Below, in pieces: positions 35,628 to 54,325 of a stretch of DNA of 64,000 bases; the stretch's first letter is position 1; the number at the start of each line of letters is the position of its first letter. The stretch comes from Daphnia carinata (taxonomy: Eukaryota > Arthropoda > Branchiopoda > Diplostraca > Daphniidae). The translations under genes and the position numbers were made by a program. A model generated the notes under the pieces. That model searched no databases, was not told the origin of the DNA, and was given only the letters and a program-made list of their open reading frames with translations. The DNA lies in the NCBI RefSeq assembly GCF_022539665.2, contig NC_081337.1, positions 5,432,679 to 5,496,678 on the forward strand. Reading direction: 5' to 3'.

Positions 35628-36600
35628 TCAGTTGAGGGGATCTTGTTCGTTTGGCGGTGAATCTGAAAGGGGTGGAGTCGAAAGGCTTGAAACAATGTAG
35701 TTTGACTTCGAATTACTCATTCTCTCTGTTTTTGACGGTTCCATAAGAAAGTGAACAGATGTAATGTGACGACAGACATTTGCCGCGTTCCAATGTTGAC
35801 CATTTGGCCGTTTAAATGCTCGTATCGTCGTGTTACAGCGAAGGCAAACAAATGAATAGATGTTTGTCCGCGTTGGTTGGTTGTATGATTTCGGCCGGTA
35901 CACTTGGATCCTGTAGTCAACATCGAAAAGGAAGGGCGCCAAACGACCCGAAAGGACTTTACGAGCAATCCATGTTTTCAGAAATTCTACCAATGAGTTC
36001 TGCTCTTCCTCTACTGATGCAACCACTTCAGGACTACTTGATAAAGCATTTTTTTTAGTCCCAGTTCGGCTACCAAGTGTAGAGAATTCTGAAAGAAAAT
36101 GCAGGCCATTGTGGCTTGATTTTTCATCATCCATCGACAATGACTGATCATGTTCTTCGCGTACTTTTTCGTGTTCCGAATCGTTATCATTGTCAGAAAG
36201 ATGCAACATTTTCACTGCCATTTCAGCTGCAGCAATCAGCAAATGTTTGTGTCCTGGTAAAATGTGGAATTTCATTGTTTGTCGACTGAAGTAATATTTT
36301 GCTTCAATTTCAGGGACCCCTATGTCAGCTGCATCCAGACAATCTGTTGCATAATTTTCCAGTTCCCCAATCAATTGGTGGGTTGCTAATTTGGACAGTG
36401 ATTGGAGGTTATCATATCCACTACATAACAGTAGCTTGATCAAATAATCTGGTAGTTTGAGACCTATGAATTACAACAATGATGTAAGCAATACAAGTCA
36501 ATCAAATATTATACAATAAATAAATGTAAACCTCAATACAATATAAAATTTACTATGTACCGTGGTTTTCAAAGATATTCCATAGGTGATCAGCTTCCAT
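35628..36600 (-). CDS. Hypothetical protein with a BED/C2H2-like zinc finger
   Basis: Two exons, 36600-36561 and 36463-35628, about 291 residues. It starts MEADHLWNIFENHGLKLPDY, a helical segment. The middle has an acidic, Ser-rich linker with few hydrophobics. Near the C-terminus the pattern FVCLRCNTTIRAF...NVCRHITSVHF gives C-x2-C and H-x4-H, with a conserved-looking Trp (HWNAAN) between them, resembling a BED-type or degenerate C2H2 finger. The rest has no motif I can name. A nuclear DNA- or RNA-binding role is only inferred. The gene is tail to tail with MRPL21 and divergent from PGK. I do not recognise the family. Confidence 0.7.
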
Positions 36601-37446
36601 GGTTATTTTTCTCTCTACGGCAAGTATCTATAATTTGAATAATATGTTTTTAGACCCACTACGATTCCCAAGCTATCCATATCATTATCCAGTAACATGA
36701 TTTCAGTGAGAATCATAGAACTCTTTTTTCCATTGTCAACTTCAACTACTAGTGAATTTTAACAATTGACTGCCTTAAAGCAAGTCTCTTTACCGGGAAC
36801 AAAGATCGAAGTGTAATTGGCAAAAGCTGTCCCAGTATCCCTCTTCGGAATCTTAAGCGGTCCACGTTAATGGGCAACTGCTAGAGATGCCGCCATGATG
36901 CTTGCATTTGTTTATCAAGTTGTCCCTATGTTAGTAAGTAGATGTAAGACAGATTCTTTTTGCGGCTATGATGCAATCCCTCTAGAAAATAACATACGTT
37001 TGAACGATTCTTTCCACAACAGGAAATCATAATCTGAACAAACAAATTTATGTAAAGTACATGTTTTAAAAGTACATGTCAAGGATGACATAAGTTTGAA
37101 TCGATTACATCTGTGGTGTTACTTTGATTTTGATTGAAAATTGCAAATCAATATTTTCCAGCGTTGCAAACAAGCAAATTTCGCTTTATCAAGGTTTGAC
37201 ATTAATTATTCCATTGTTTTATCAATGACGAAACATAAGGAAATACCAAAAGAACTGCATGTGCGGAAGTCAACCGCGATAAAAAAATTTATAATGAAAT
37301 GAAAAACTTAGTAAGTCACCTTGTGCTCACCTTGAATCCCCCTTCCATCGTCCGCTAGTCTAAGCCAGACAGTTTGCCGATCTCCGGGTCCCGGTTAATA
37401 CCATTTCGTCTAGATCCATCTTCTGTTGATAAACTCACTAGTCAAA
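36601..37446. promoter_or_regulatory. Divergent promoter region, zinc-finger-like gene and PGK
   Basis: An 846-bp gap between divergent start codons. The right end (about 37330-37446) is pyrimidine-rich and is the likely PGK 5' UTR. No TATA box or named site was noticed. Confidence 0.45.
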
Positions 37447-39066
<1,620 letters not shown>

Positions 39067-40276
39067 AATGGTGTTATTTTTAAATATGTATTTCAAATAC
39101 AAGCATCAATCGTCATTTCAATTTGCACTGTAGTACCATAGCTGTGTAAAAAGAATATTCTTCGACATTGTGTTTCATTCTGTAATTCAGTTTTGTTTTG
39201 CATGAACGTTTCAAATCAAATATAATAAACTTGTTAGTTGAAAAAAGGATGTTCTTCCTCGTTTCTGAGAACTTCTACATTCGATTTCGTCGTAAACACA
39301 TAATATGAACTCATGACATACACCATTACAATAGAAAACTAGAAATGGTTTTGCCCTATCAAGAAGGGGTAGAATCGCCGGACGCCGGTCGTTCCGTGTT
39401 TACGAATAACTACGGATCACGTGACTGTGACGTCATCTGTCAAACATGGCGGACTTGTCGGTGGAGTCTTGGTTTTGACAGCAGTTGTTTTAAACTGGAA
39501 AATACTTATTATTTGTTAAGTGCGACATTCGTTTCGATTAAAGTCAAGCCTGTGCTGAAGTGAAAATGATATTTTCCTGATTATCCCGTTTACGTGATTC
39601 TGTCGGAGCACATATCGCCTCGTAATGATCTAAACTGTTTTTTCTCTGGTTACCTAGCTTCAATGCCGCACAAAAAACAAACGCTTCTCTTTCGTAATCT
39701 GCATGATTCGTATGTGTAACGAAACCATTTTCTGGTAGCTGAATGAAAGTTTATTCAGTATTATGCATATATTAAGTTGAGATATGCAACTAAATATTCT
39801 TTTTACATGAAGCTTGGTTACGGGTTGGGTTGTAAATACAATCCCTAGCCAATAGCTTTTTCTACCCTGAAATTGGATTTTGATTTTTTCAGCTGATGTT
39901 TTTGTTCCACTAGTTTAATTATTCATATCATGAATCATATAAGATCTTTTTTGAATATCTCTATTTGGTGTTGGCATTAAGTTGCAGGTAAATCTATACG
40001 ATAGTTGCACTCACAAAAAAGTTAGAAGTTTAAAGAACCAATTTGTATAAGAATTAAAACCTGTTTGAAATAATGGCAAACACATTTGCATTGTGTGTGA
40101 TGTCATTCATTTTTTACTTAAGAAAATGGTTTTTATGGCATTACTTATTTTGATTATTTTCCAGATTTTTGTGCCGACATCACATCCATAAACACAGCCA
40201 ACTCTGAAAACATCTTGAATTATTACCGAAGAAGTGCTAAATCAATCCTAAACCAGTACCCATTAGTTTCACTAAA
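39067..40276. promoter_or_regulatory. Pgk 3' UTR and liprin-alpha promoter with untranslated exon
   Basis: The left end carries the Pgk poly(A) signal. A promoter-like cluster lies at 39418-39435: CACGTG followed by TGACGTCA. A probable first untranslated liprin exon follows, and a pyrimidine-CCAG acceptor at 40161-40164 opens the 5' UTR part 40165-40276 of the coding exon. Confidence 0.5.
39428..39435. promoter_or_regulatory. CRE palindrome TGACGTCA, next to an E-box
   Basis: A perfect TGACGTCA lies 5 bp downstream of CACGTG (39418-39423), about 850 bp before the liprin-alpha start codon and close to the expected untranslated first exon. Function is inferred. Confidence 0.45.
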
Positions 40277-45877
<5,601 letters not shown>

Positions 45878-48800
45878 TAGCAGTACGTGTTCCACTCGTC
45901 TTATTAAACAAAACAAAAGTAATTTTCTTCTCCTTTTACTATCCGTCTTATTTCACAGCGGACCTGTCTATATAATTGTAATCTCTGTCCGCCCTTTCAT
46001 TTCACAGCAAGTCATGCCTCGTTTATCTCTTAAGACCTTCAAAAATTCGCAAATCACAGTGTTTAAAAAAGCCAGATCAGTAAATTTAGGGCCAAAATTT
46101 TAAAGTCAAGTATTCACTCTTAAAGAAAAACATAGCCAGTGCAAAAAAAATTTTAAATACTGAGGAAAAAAAATAGAAATTCTACCAGTTTTCCCCCAAA
46201 GGGAGTCACTTCCTTCTCCATAGCTCCTCCAATCCATGCTACGTGTACATTGGTCGTGTTTTAGTCTCACTACTTCTTCCCTCCATCCTTTTCATCACCC
46301 CTGTGTTAATTATTAATATTCTCTTTAAATGTGTCAAATGATCGTCGTAGGCCCTTATTTCTATTCAGAAACACCTAAAAAAAAAAAAATTAGCTAAGTC
46401 TAAAGAAGATCCTCCCGTGGTAAACAAAAATAATAAAAAAAAAGTCTAAAAAGAGAAAAAAAAACACAAAAAAAAAAACGCTAACGTAATGCATGTTTTG
46501 TGCGCGATTCAATTCCCGTTTTTCATTTTCAAAAGCATAAAAAAAAAAGGAATGAGGGTATAGGGACTGAAGAAGGGCCTTGTTGGGTAAGAATCCGCTT
46601 TGGCGGAGGGGATCAAGATTGTGCAGCTAAGTAGAACGTGTTCCGGATCCGTTGCGTCCCTTCCTTTCTATTCTTAGTATATCCTCCCTTTGTCGCAAAA
46701 TAGAATGAAGGAATGTCTTCAATGTCGCCACACAATTTTTTTTTCAATGTCCTTTTTCTCTTTTTAATGTAAGGAGTTATTTTTAGTTTCTTTCAAATGA
46801 AAGCCAATACTGATTCACGATAGTTGGCGATCGGTGCCATTATTTGCAAAGATTAGCGACATAATCTCGCCCAGTCCCCCCGACATTTTCGTCTTTAATT
46901 TGCGTTTTCGAAAATTGAGCAGTAGCTAAAAATTCAGTACGCGTGTAAATAATTGCCCTCCCGTTTTATTATTTTTTTTTTGGTTTGAAACGTGTCACTT
47001 TTTTCTTATAACAGAAATAACAATTCACATGATCAAATGTTACCAAAAAAAAAACATGCGACTTTATTCTTAGTAGGGTTTTTGATCGCCTACCAGCGGC
47101 CCAGAAAAATGCCCGAAAAACAAAAAACTAGCAGTCGTATTAAAACGGAAAATGACGTGTGTAACAATATTACAGTGCATGAATTTTTTTCAATTAAATG
47201 TGCATCACTTGTCAGTCGCAAGCCAGAAAAAAAGTAACGTTGACGCCTCTCGTTTGTGCGTCTAGTTTTTTGGGAGACAGCATGTTGTGTATTACATCCC
47301 TTCCCTTCCCCCATACGCATTTGTTTTACTTCCTATTTTGGACAGTCATTGATGTATTTCTTTGCTACTGTTTACTTGGCCGTTTCCCAAAAAATTGTCT
47401 TTTTTTTATGATTTTCCAATTATCCGGTCCATAGATTCTCCGCCCCCGCTTCACCTCGCCAAAACATAAGACACACATTTTATGGGGACAAAAAAAAAAC
47501 AAAAGTCAAGTGACTATGATTTCATTTCTATGTTCAACACACATTTCACTGTCTCCACTTCGTGTTCTTGCATCGTCAGTCTTAAAAAAAAAACATCACC
47601 TTTCACACTTCTTATTGGATTTGCTGTGCGTGAACAGATTGGTAGTTTGTCACAATCTGCACGTGTTTTTTCCTCTTCATTGCTATTTCATATCTCAAGA
47701 ATACGCAAAGAACAACCGATATAATGGGAAGAGATGGAGTTATTGCAACCTTTTTTTTTTTGATCACGCGAAATTTCTTTTGATGAGTACTGTCTCCCTC
47801 CAATACCCTTCCCCCCTCCCTCGTGATGTACTGTCCGATAAAGGAAGCGGAACAAAAATATCAGTGTACGATACGTGAAACAAAACCAAAACCAGTTGTT
47901 CATTTTTTTTTTTTTTTTTTTCTTCATAATTTTATTATGATGACGATTATTATATATCTTTGTGTTTGTCGGCAACGCTGTAAAAGATATGAAAAAAAAA
48001 GAGTTTGTGTTTTGTTCTTTTTGTAGAGAAGTGAAGACAAAGGTCAACTCACTTGTCAGCATACAAGTTTTTAGAAAAGAAAAAAAAAAGCAATCGAGAA
48101 ATCCAAGAATGAAAGAGACAAGTAGTCAAACAATTTTGATCTAACAAAAGAAAAAAACAAAACACAAGTGAAAACACATATTTGTTGTTGTCCTCTCTTG
48201 CACTCAGTTGGGAGGCGAGAGGTCCGATTTGCAAACCACTTTCTCAACGACAATAAATGCAAAAGGAAAAATATGCTGGCCGGGGGAGGAGACACATCGA
48301 GTGGGCAGTTTCTTATTTGAAACACGGTTTGTGGCAGTTTCGAAGTTAATACAGTTATAATGGAGGCGCGAAAGATGGGTGTGTCAGAGGAATGAACATT
48401 TGTTGTTGCTGTCATTGAAAAAGAAGAAAAAGCGAAATGGTCATCAAGAACAGGATGAAAAATAGAGCGCAGTTAAAGATCACGAGCTTCACAAAGGGAC
48501 GAACAAGACGTAAAAATGGTCGACGCACATTTTCAATGTCAGTCATGATGCACTCGCATATCAAAAAGCCACGTATTCGCAGGATAAATATCACCCTGGA
48601 TTGGTTGTGTTTAGAAAACATGACAAATTTTTTTTTTTTTTTGTTCAAAGTATGAGAAAATACTGAATGAATAAGAATACGAGTTGAAGAATTTGCGTTG
48701 GCGGGATCATTCCGTGTTTTTGTTTGTTTGTTACGTGTAAAACTGTGTGTGTGTAGAGTGCTGATTGCGGCCGATTGTCGATGCGGTCCGCTCTTTGGTA

Positions 48801-49316
48801 GGATTTTTTTGTTTTCGTTTCGTTTTCGTACAGTAGTAGCTGATTGTGTGGGCCACGAAGGGGTTAACTATTACCGTCCTCAAGGAGTACCTCCTCGCTG
48901 GTCTCTCGGGTGGGGTAGTGTGGCGGCACCGAGCCGGACAGAAACCACTCAGAGCGGGTGCGCATGCGTGCCGTCTGTCTCTCGTGCACCTGCCATGATT
49001 CAATGATGTAAGTTGCAAAAAAAAATAAAAAAATTATTAACTTATTGAATAGACAAATTCCGCTTTGAGTTAGTTGTGGACGAGGACAGAGAGAAATTGG
49101 ACGTAAACACGAATTAAATGGTCAGGATCACCAAAAGCGGAAAAAGAAACGGGTGTCCCTATTTTATTACAAACTGCTTGATTAAAAAAAGAACTACCAA
49201 CTAGGACGAGACAATTTGATTTAAAAAAAACATGAAAATCTAACTACCAACTAAGGTGAGGGAGTGCGAATGAACGAGACGTTTGAGTGATAAAGGAAAA
49301 AACAGTAAGCGAAAAA
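45878..49316. other. Liprin-alpha 3' UTR and gene-free AT-rich region
   Basis: About 3.4 kb with many A and T homopolymers (for example 47905-47922 and 48629-48642). No coding sequence is supportable. The leftmost 1-2 kb is likely liprin-alpha 3' UTR and the right end the 3' UTR of the minus-strand RhoGAP. Confidence 0.5.
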
Positions 49317-51392
49317 TTATGGCTCGATAGATGAGCAAGTTAAAAAGCTAGCAGTTAGGAGTAGTTCTTCGTCTTCAATCAAAGGGGAGGAACCAGAACC
49401 AGGTATAATCAAGCTGTTGTGCCGACGGACCTGAGGTAGAAGAGTGAGCGATTTTGTGGCATCGTTGATGTTGGAGCGGGAACTCCTTCGCTCCTCCAAC
49501 GGTCGTGAAGACCTGACCACCATGTGCCGGCATTGGCTGTTGCTACTACTCCGACTCCCACTGCTCGAACTGCCGATGCTACTGACGGGCGATTCGGGAC
49601 AACTCACATCTGTTACGCAATTGGCGCCCATCTATTTTCAAAAGTGGTTTAACAATTTGAACGGGACAACGAGTCATGTAAAAGAAAATAAAACAAACCC
49701 GGAAATTCTCGTCGCCTTCCAAACTAACGCTGAGTCTTGCCGATTCCAACATGTCACTGTTGTCGCCGCCACAAGCTTCCGGATAAATGTTTAAGGATTC
49801 ACTCGTACTGCCATGGTCCTCTGAAGTATGACCTCCACCTGAATATCGGCACAAAGTGAAAGTATTTGAATTTTTTTTTTTCACTTTCCCTTTGTTGACA
49901 GCTGATCGTTTATGGAAGGAATACCTATGCTAAAGGCAGGTTTCCAGGTGAGAGCTGCATACTGAAGCCAAGTCATTTCGGCTTCTAGTGAAATGGGACC
50001 TATTTTCAAACAATCGAGGAATAAAGCAAAAATAAACATGCTGGCCAATGTGACTAAAGGAGGGATCTAGCAAATACCGGGTAGGGGTAAGGCATTAGGC
50101 GGCCGACCAAAGTCCATAATCCAGGCGTCGTCGATTTTCAAACATCGGCCGGTGATCCGCGAGTAGTAGCGATAGTTCTCCGTCCCGAAAAGATTACACG
50201 TACCAAAATGATCGATGAGGAACTTCATAATCTTGGTGGCAGCCTAGAGTAGACGTCTTGAATTTAGTAATGAAATTATATCCGCGACAATCGTGCCCAG
50301 TCGAGCGAAAGAAGAAAAGACCACCACAGAGGAAATCCGCGCAACGAAGTGAAACCAGAGATGAGAAAGCGAATGAAAATTACCTCAACGTCCTCCTATG
50401 GCCACAAGTTAAGGGGAGCGTTGGGGTAATTAGAAATGAAACGTGAACTTTCATAAGCAACATGTGATAGCCGAAACGGTGATGAAATGAGAACAGGTTT
50501 GACAGTTGCCTTACAATACCTTGAATCGAATAACGTCATCCATAGTGGCTTGTCTGCCGGCCCCTACACACGTATGGAAAAAAGACGGTGCAACTGATAC
50601 GCCTAAAGCTTCCGAGCTCATTCCGCTGCTTGGAACGACACTGGCAGACGACGATGACGACGAAAGGGAAACGGCTCGAAAGGTACCGAAAAGCAATACT
50701 AGTAGCTGTTGCGTACACCTTGGCAATTCACCAATTATCCTATTGGAATTTTCGAAGCAAAAATTACATTCTATCTCATCCGAATTTGTTTTATCGACAA
50801 TTCGACTTACCTTCGAACTTGTTCTTGTTTCCACTTCAAATCTGGCGAATCGCCCGGCGATAATAGAACATCAAAGAGTTGCTTCTCAGCCTCAACACCA
50901 AACACACCATCCGGCAGTTTACGCAGAAATTTTTTGACGACAGAGGAGATGGTGTGAACGCTAAAATTAGCTATGTTAACCAATCGTCCAGTTTGTAGAA
51001 AATGAATCAATTTTTTCATGTTGGCTTGATGTCCGGGAGCTCGAAACACGTCCCGTTTGTTTGGTCCCTCTTTGTTCAGCTTCAGTATTAGGACCTAGAA
51101 CATTAATGGAACAAAGCATCATTACAGATTCAAGAGTGATGTGCTTGTGTAAACATTACCAGCAAAGGCCCAGGAATGTCTGGTTTACATATTTGATCAA
51201 ATGGAACTCCAAACTTTACTCTATGTGGAAAAATCGTTGATTGAACGAGACATATAAGTAAAGCACCACCACTTAAATAATCACTCACTTTTCCATCCGG
51301 CAAGGGTAAGGGGCTGGTGCATGTGCACAGGATGCTACAGCACTCCCCAAATGAGCAGCTCTCCTTTGCATTCTAACCGCCCAACCACTCAT
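49317..51392 (-). CDS. RhoGAP-domain protein, ARHGAP20-like
   Basis: A GTPase-activating protein for Rho-family GTPases. Eight exons: 51392-51289, 51220-51160, 51094-50811, 50739-50520, 50243-50078, 49999-49925, 49838-49699 and 49631-49317, giving 455 codons in frame. The RhoGAP domain begins KFGVPFDQICKPDIPGPLLV. It has the catalytic arginine in KRDVFRAPG (family GIFR), then SSVVKKFLRKLPDGVFG, ELPRCTQQLLVLLFGTF and, near its end, VAPSFFHTCV and AATKIMKFLIDHFG. The spacing and the N-x-KGP lead-in are closest to ARHGAP20/TAGAP. The C-terminus is Ser-rich and probably disordered. The N-terminal exon codes only about 35 residues and no PH or RA domain is seen, so either the protein is short like TAGAP or upstream exons are missed. 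Confidence 0.85.
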
Positions 51393-52736
51393 TCCACGGT
51401 AAATCTCAGTGTTCTGTGAACCAGTCGCGGCATCCTAAGACTGAATGCAACCAAGAACGAAACAGGGACACAGGCACAAGAAAAGAAAAAAAAACCGTTA
51501 CGTTCAACCTTTGGAATCAGTTCCCACCGCTTGAAACTGTTTTCTCGCGGGGCTCTTTAATGACTCTGACAGTTAAAAAGCACCGCCCACATATCGGGCA
51601 AGGACCGTGCAAACCGCATCGGAACGCCAACAAACTGAACTAAATTGAATGATCGAATGATACCTTTCTTTTAATACATTGAATCCGATGTGGTTAGTAA
51701 ATCCGAGCATATACACAAATTTGACAGAAAAGAGGCGAGTCAGCTTCGTCTTCAATGGCGTACAGATGTTGCCAGATCTCTGCATCTCATCTATGGAACA
51801 GCACACCCTTGGCAAATGATAAAAATTGACAAATTCACATACGACTGTGCATTCTGACAGGTTTCATCTACTAACCGTTCATTTTGTGATTTTGTAACTA
51901 GAAAGTTGGCCTAAAACCTTTGACTAAATCAAAACAAAAATACTGAAAAATCCTTGGCGTTGTTGAAACGAACGTCACGAGATTTCATTTGCATAACAGA
52001 TAGCTTTCCCCTATGAAAGAGAAAGTACACATTCCTCGAAAGGCAATTATACTTCAGAGATTTTAGATAAAATGACAGTTAGTTTTACAGATATTCATCC
52101 ATATGCAGATTCATGCTAAGGTCGGTATCTAGTCCCTTTTGGCGAAAGAAAGCGATCATTTAATTTTAAATGAAACATAGTAACGAAAACAAATTGAATT
52201 GGGTACGTCGCCTCCTTTTTCTGTTGCAGACAGCGTCGTGGTCATGACAGCTAGACCTGTTACTTGATTAAGCTGTCTGTACATCAATCCCAAAAGTCCA
52301 AACCAGAAATGGCCCAATGACAAGCAGTAAACTAAAGCCCACAGGCGATTCTAGTACTCAATTCAAAGAGAGAAACAACACGCAATTTCCTCAATTTATT
52401 CAACTGGTGATCGGTTTCAACCCTACCGTGGAATCGGGATATATGTGTAGGTGGTGGAAGGACTCCCCAATCCCAGCAGGCTCCACAAGATTGCTACATA
52501 AAACTTCACGTAGGTATACGCGCTTTCACGTTGCTTCCCAAAAGGTAGACAAGCACATCAATGTCCGAGTATTCGATCCGTTACGTCCAAGATTAAACTG
52601 TAGAGCATGCTGAGGCACCAACTGTGAATGGCTACGTATAAGCCCCAGCCTATCAAAAAGAAGGTCTAGATCCCCTCTTCAATGGACTTCAATCAAAAGA
52701 AAAGGACTCAGTTTTTTTTTTTTTCCTATTTTATAT

Positions 52737-52946
52737 TTATTTATGTTCTCTGATCAGATTTAGCAGAACATCGGAAATGTGTTGCATGAGGTTGTGGTCT
52801 CCCAGTTTAGGCACAGGGCCAACGTTGCCCACGCGTCGGTTTGATAATCCAATTCGTCTGCTAAGTTCACGTCCGAGCGTCGACGATGTGTTTTGAATGC
52901 GAAGAGCAAAGATAAGAAAATATAGCGTACTAGTCATCAATAACAT
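52737..52946 (-). CDS. Small candidate ORF ending at a poly(A) signal
   Basis: Sixty-nine codons starting MLLMTSTLYFLIFALRIQNT, which looks like a short signal sequence. The ORF continues through GLSNRRVGNVGPVPKLGD to LLNLIREHK. The stop codon overlaps AATAAA and an A13 run follows within 11 nt, as expected of a poly(A) site or a reinserted cDNA end. No cysteines and no family recognised. It could be a real small secreted protein, a retrocopy fragment or chance. Confidence 0.25.
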   Translation of the reverse strand: MLLMTSTLYFLIFALRIQNTSSTLGRELSRRIGLSNRRVGNVGPVPKLGDHNLMQHISDVLLNLIREHK

Positions 52947-53698
52947 TACTTACTGAGATATATAGCACCTTACAATAGAACAGGTAAAAACTTTGCACAT
53001 AGATTTACATTTGTATTGGCCAACCCTTCCGTGGGAACTAGAACATTACGCGCATCTACTTTCGTTGATCAACATGAATATTCACGCATTTTGAATGCAT
53101 AGTTTACTTTTATAGCTGACATAAACAGATCTTTGAAGTCCTCTACAGGATTAGACTATTTATACGCGTGAATAGTTGCCAATTCATCCCGCGGAGCATG
53201 AAAAGGTTAGGCGTTCGAAATGATCCCTCAATTATGATCTTCTATTCAGTTTCACTTTTAAATGTTATGATTGCTTCCAAACAAAGGGCAGGTCTATAAT
53301 GTTTGAACCTCAAAATAACCCAACTCTTATACCTGAATGTGAAATACCGTCAAAACCGAACAACTTTGAACTGGGTGGAGAACTTTCAGAACATCATCAT
53401 AAAACACAATAGAAAACTTTTCAGAGGGAGCAAGAAATATGAACTTTCCTTTATCCAAATCGTAATTCATGTTCAACAAAGTCCGGTATTGTTCATCGTC
53501 ATCAGATTAGCTCCATTTCATATTAATTTAGGAATTAACTTATCGCTGTGATCATCAACTCATAGAGTTAATTACACGCCCTACACATACAGGTATTTAT
53601 TTTAGCTTAAGAATGATTCCTTCTTCTTCGAACAATATTTATGCCTTTGGATCTACAGGACTCTTACGAAGACGGTCGATAAAGATCAAACCTATTTC

Positions 53699-53722
53699 TT
53701 TTTTTTTTTTTTTTTTTTTTTT
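53699..53722 (+). repeat. Poly-T tract (T24)
   Basis: Uninterrupted run of 24 T in intergenic sequence about 600 bp upstream of the DH31 start. Confidence 0.85.
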
Positions 53723-54038
53723 ACTATTTCAACGATCGTTAAACTCTTTAAACGGGGCCAAGAGTCAAATCAGTGATGACGAAGATGTCGCGAGTTTCAG
53801 CAAGTTGGATGAAACAGGATGCGTTCATTCGCAATAGGTCGTTTCGTTCCGGAAAGTAGCCCGGAGAACAAGCTTTGCTCAGGATAGGAAATTAACATAT
53901 TTAGCCGACTTGTCGACAAGTTCGTCCCCTTCCCAATAGTCCGTGTTTCAACTGCTGCACATCTGATCCAACTGAAAACGCGTCTCTTTTGCGCACTACA
54001 ATGCGTTGACGAGCGTTTTCACGCAGCTCTCTGTCGTC

Positions 54039-54046
54039 TGACGTCA
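54039..54046. promoter_or_regulatory. CRE palindrome TGACGTCA in the DH31 promoter
   Basis: A perfect site 67 bp upstream of the DH31 TATA box, a typical position for a functional CREB element. Many neuropeptide genes use such a site. Binding here is inferred. Confidence 0.6.
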
Positions 54047-54112
54047 GCGTAGGCGGGCAACTGCCGCCCCGTTCTTACCCCGGATGCGGACGTCTTCACT
54101 CCGGACACCAGT

Positions 54113-54120
54113 TATAAAAG
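54113..54120 (+). promoter_or_regulatory. TATA box of DH31
   Basis: TATAAAAG in a GC-rich surround, followed about 35-40 bp downstream by an initiator-like TTCAGAC (54153-54159). The start codon is at 54326. This is the clearest core promoter in the window. Confidence 0.75.
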
Positions 54121-54325
54121 GCCGGACTTGAGATATCGAAGGGCATAACAGGTTCAGACGAACTCAACAAGGGCAACTCCTCCTGATCTTCCGTTCTCTA
54201 CCATCACGTACGATTGACGACAAGTGTTTTTTTTTATAGCTTATTTTTCAAAGGGAATTTAGATTCAGTGTCTTCCTGAATAATATTGAAAATTTAGTAT
54301 TCAAATACTCAACAACAAGAAAAAC

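Larger units (their letters stand above)
51393..54038. other. Intergenic region between RhoGAP and DH31
   Basis: Divergent promoters flank 2.6 kb with no clear gene. One minus-strand ORF (52946-52737) is listed separately. A pure T run of 24 lies at 53699-53722. No transposon ends recognised. Confidence 0.45.

Noticed and set aside
47482-48415. Several 60-124 codon ORFs on both strands
   Set aside because: They are driven by A/T homopolymers (runs of Phe, Lys, Ser) and overlap each other. No protein features.
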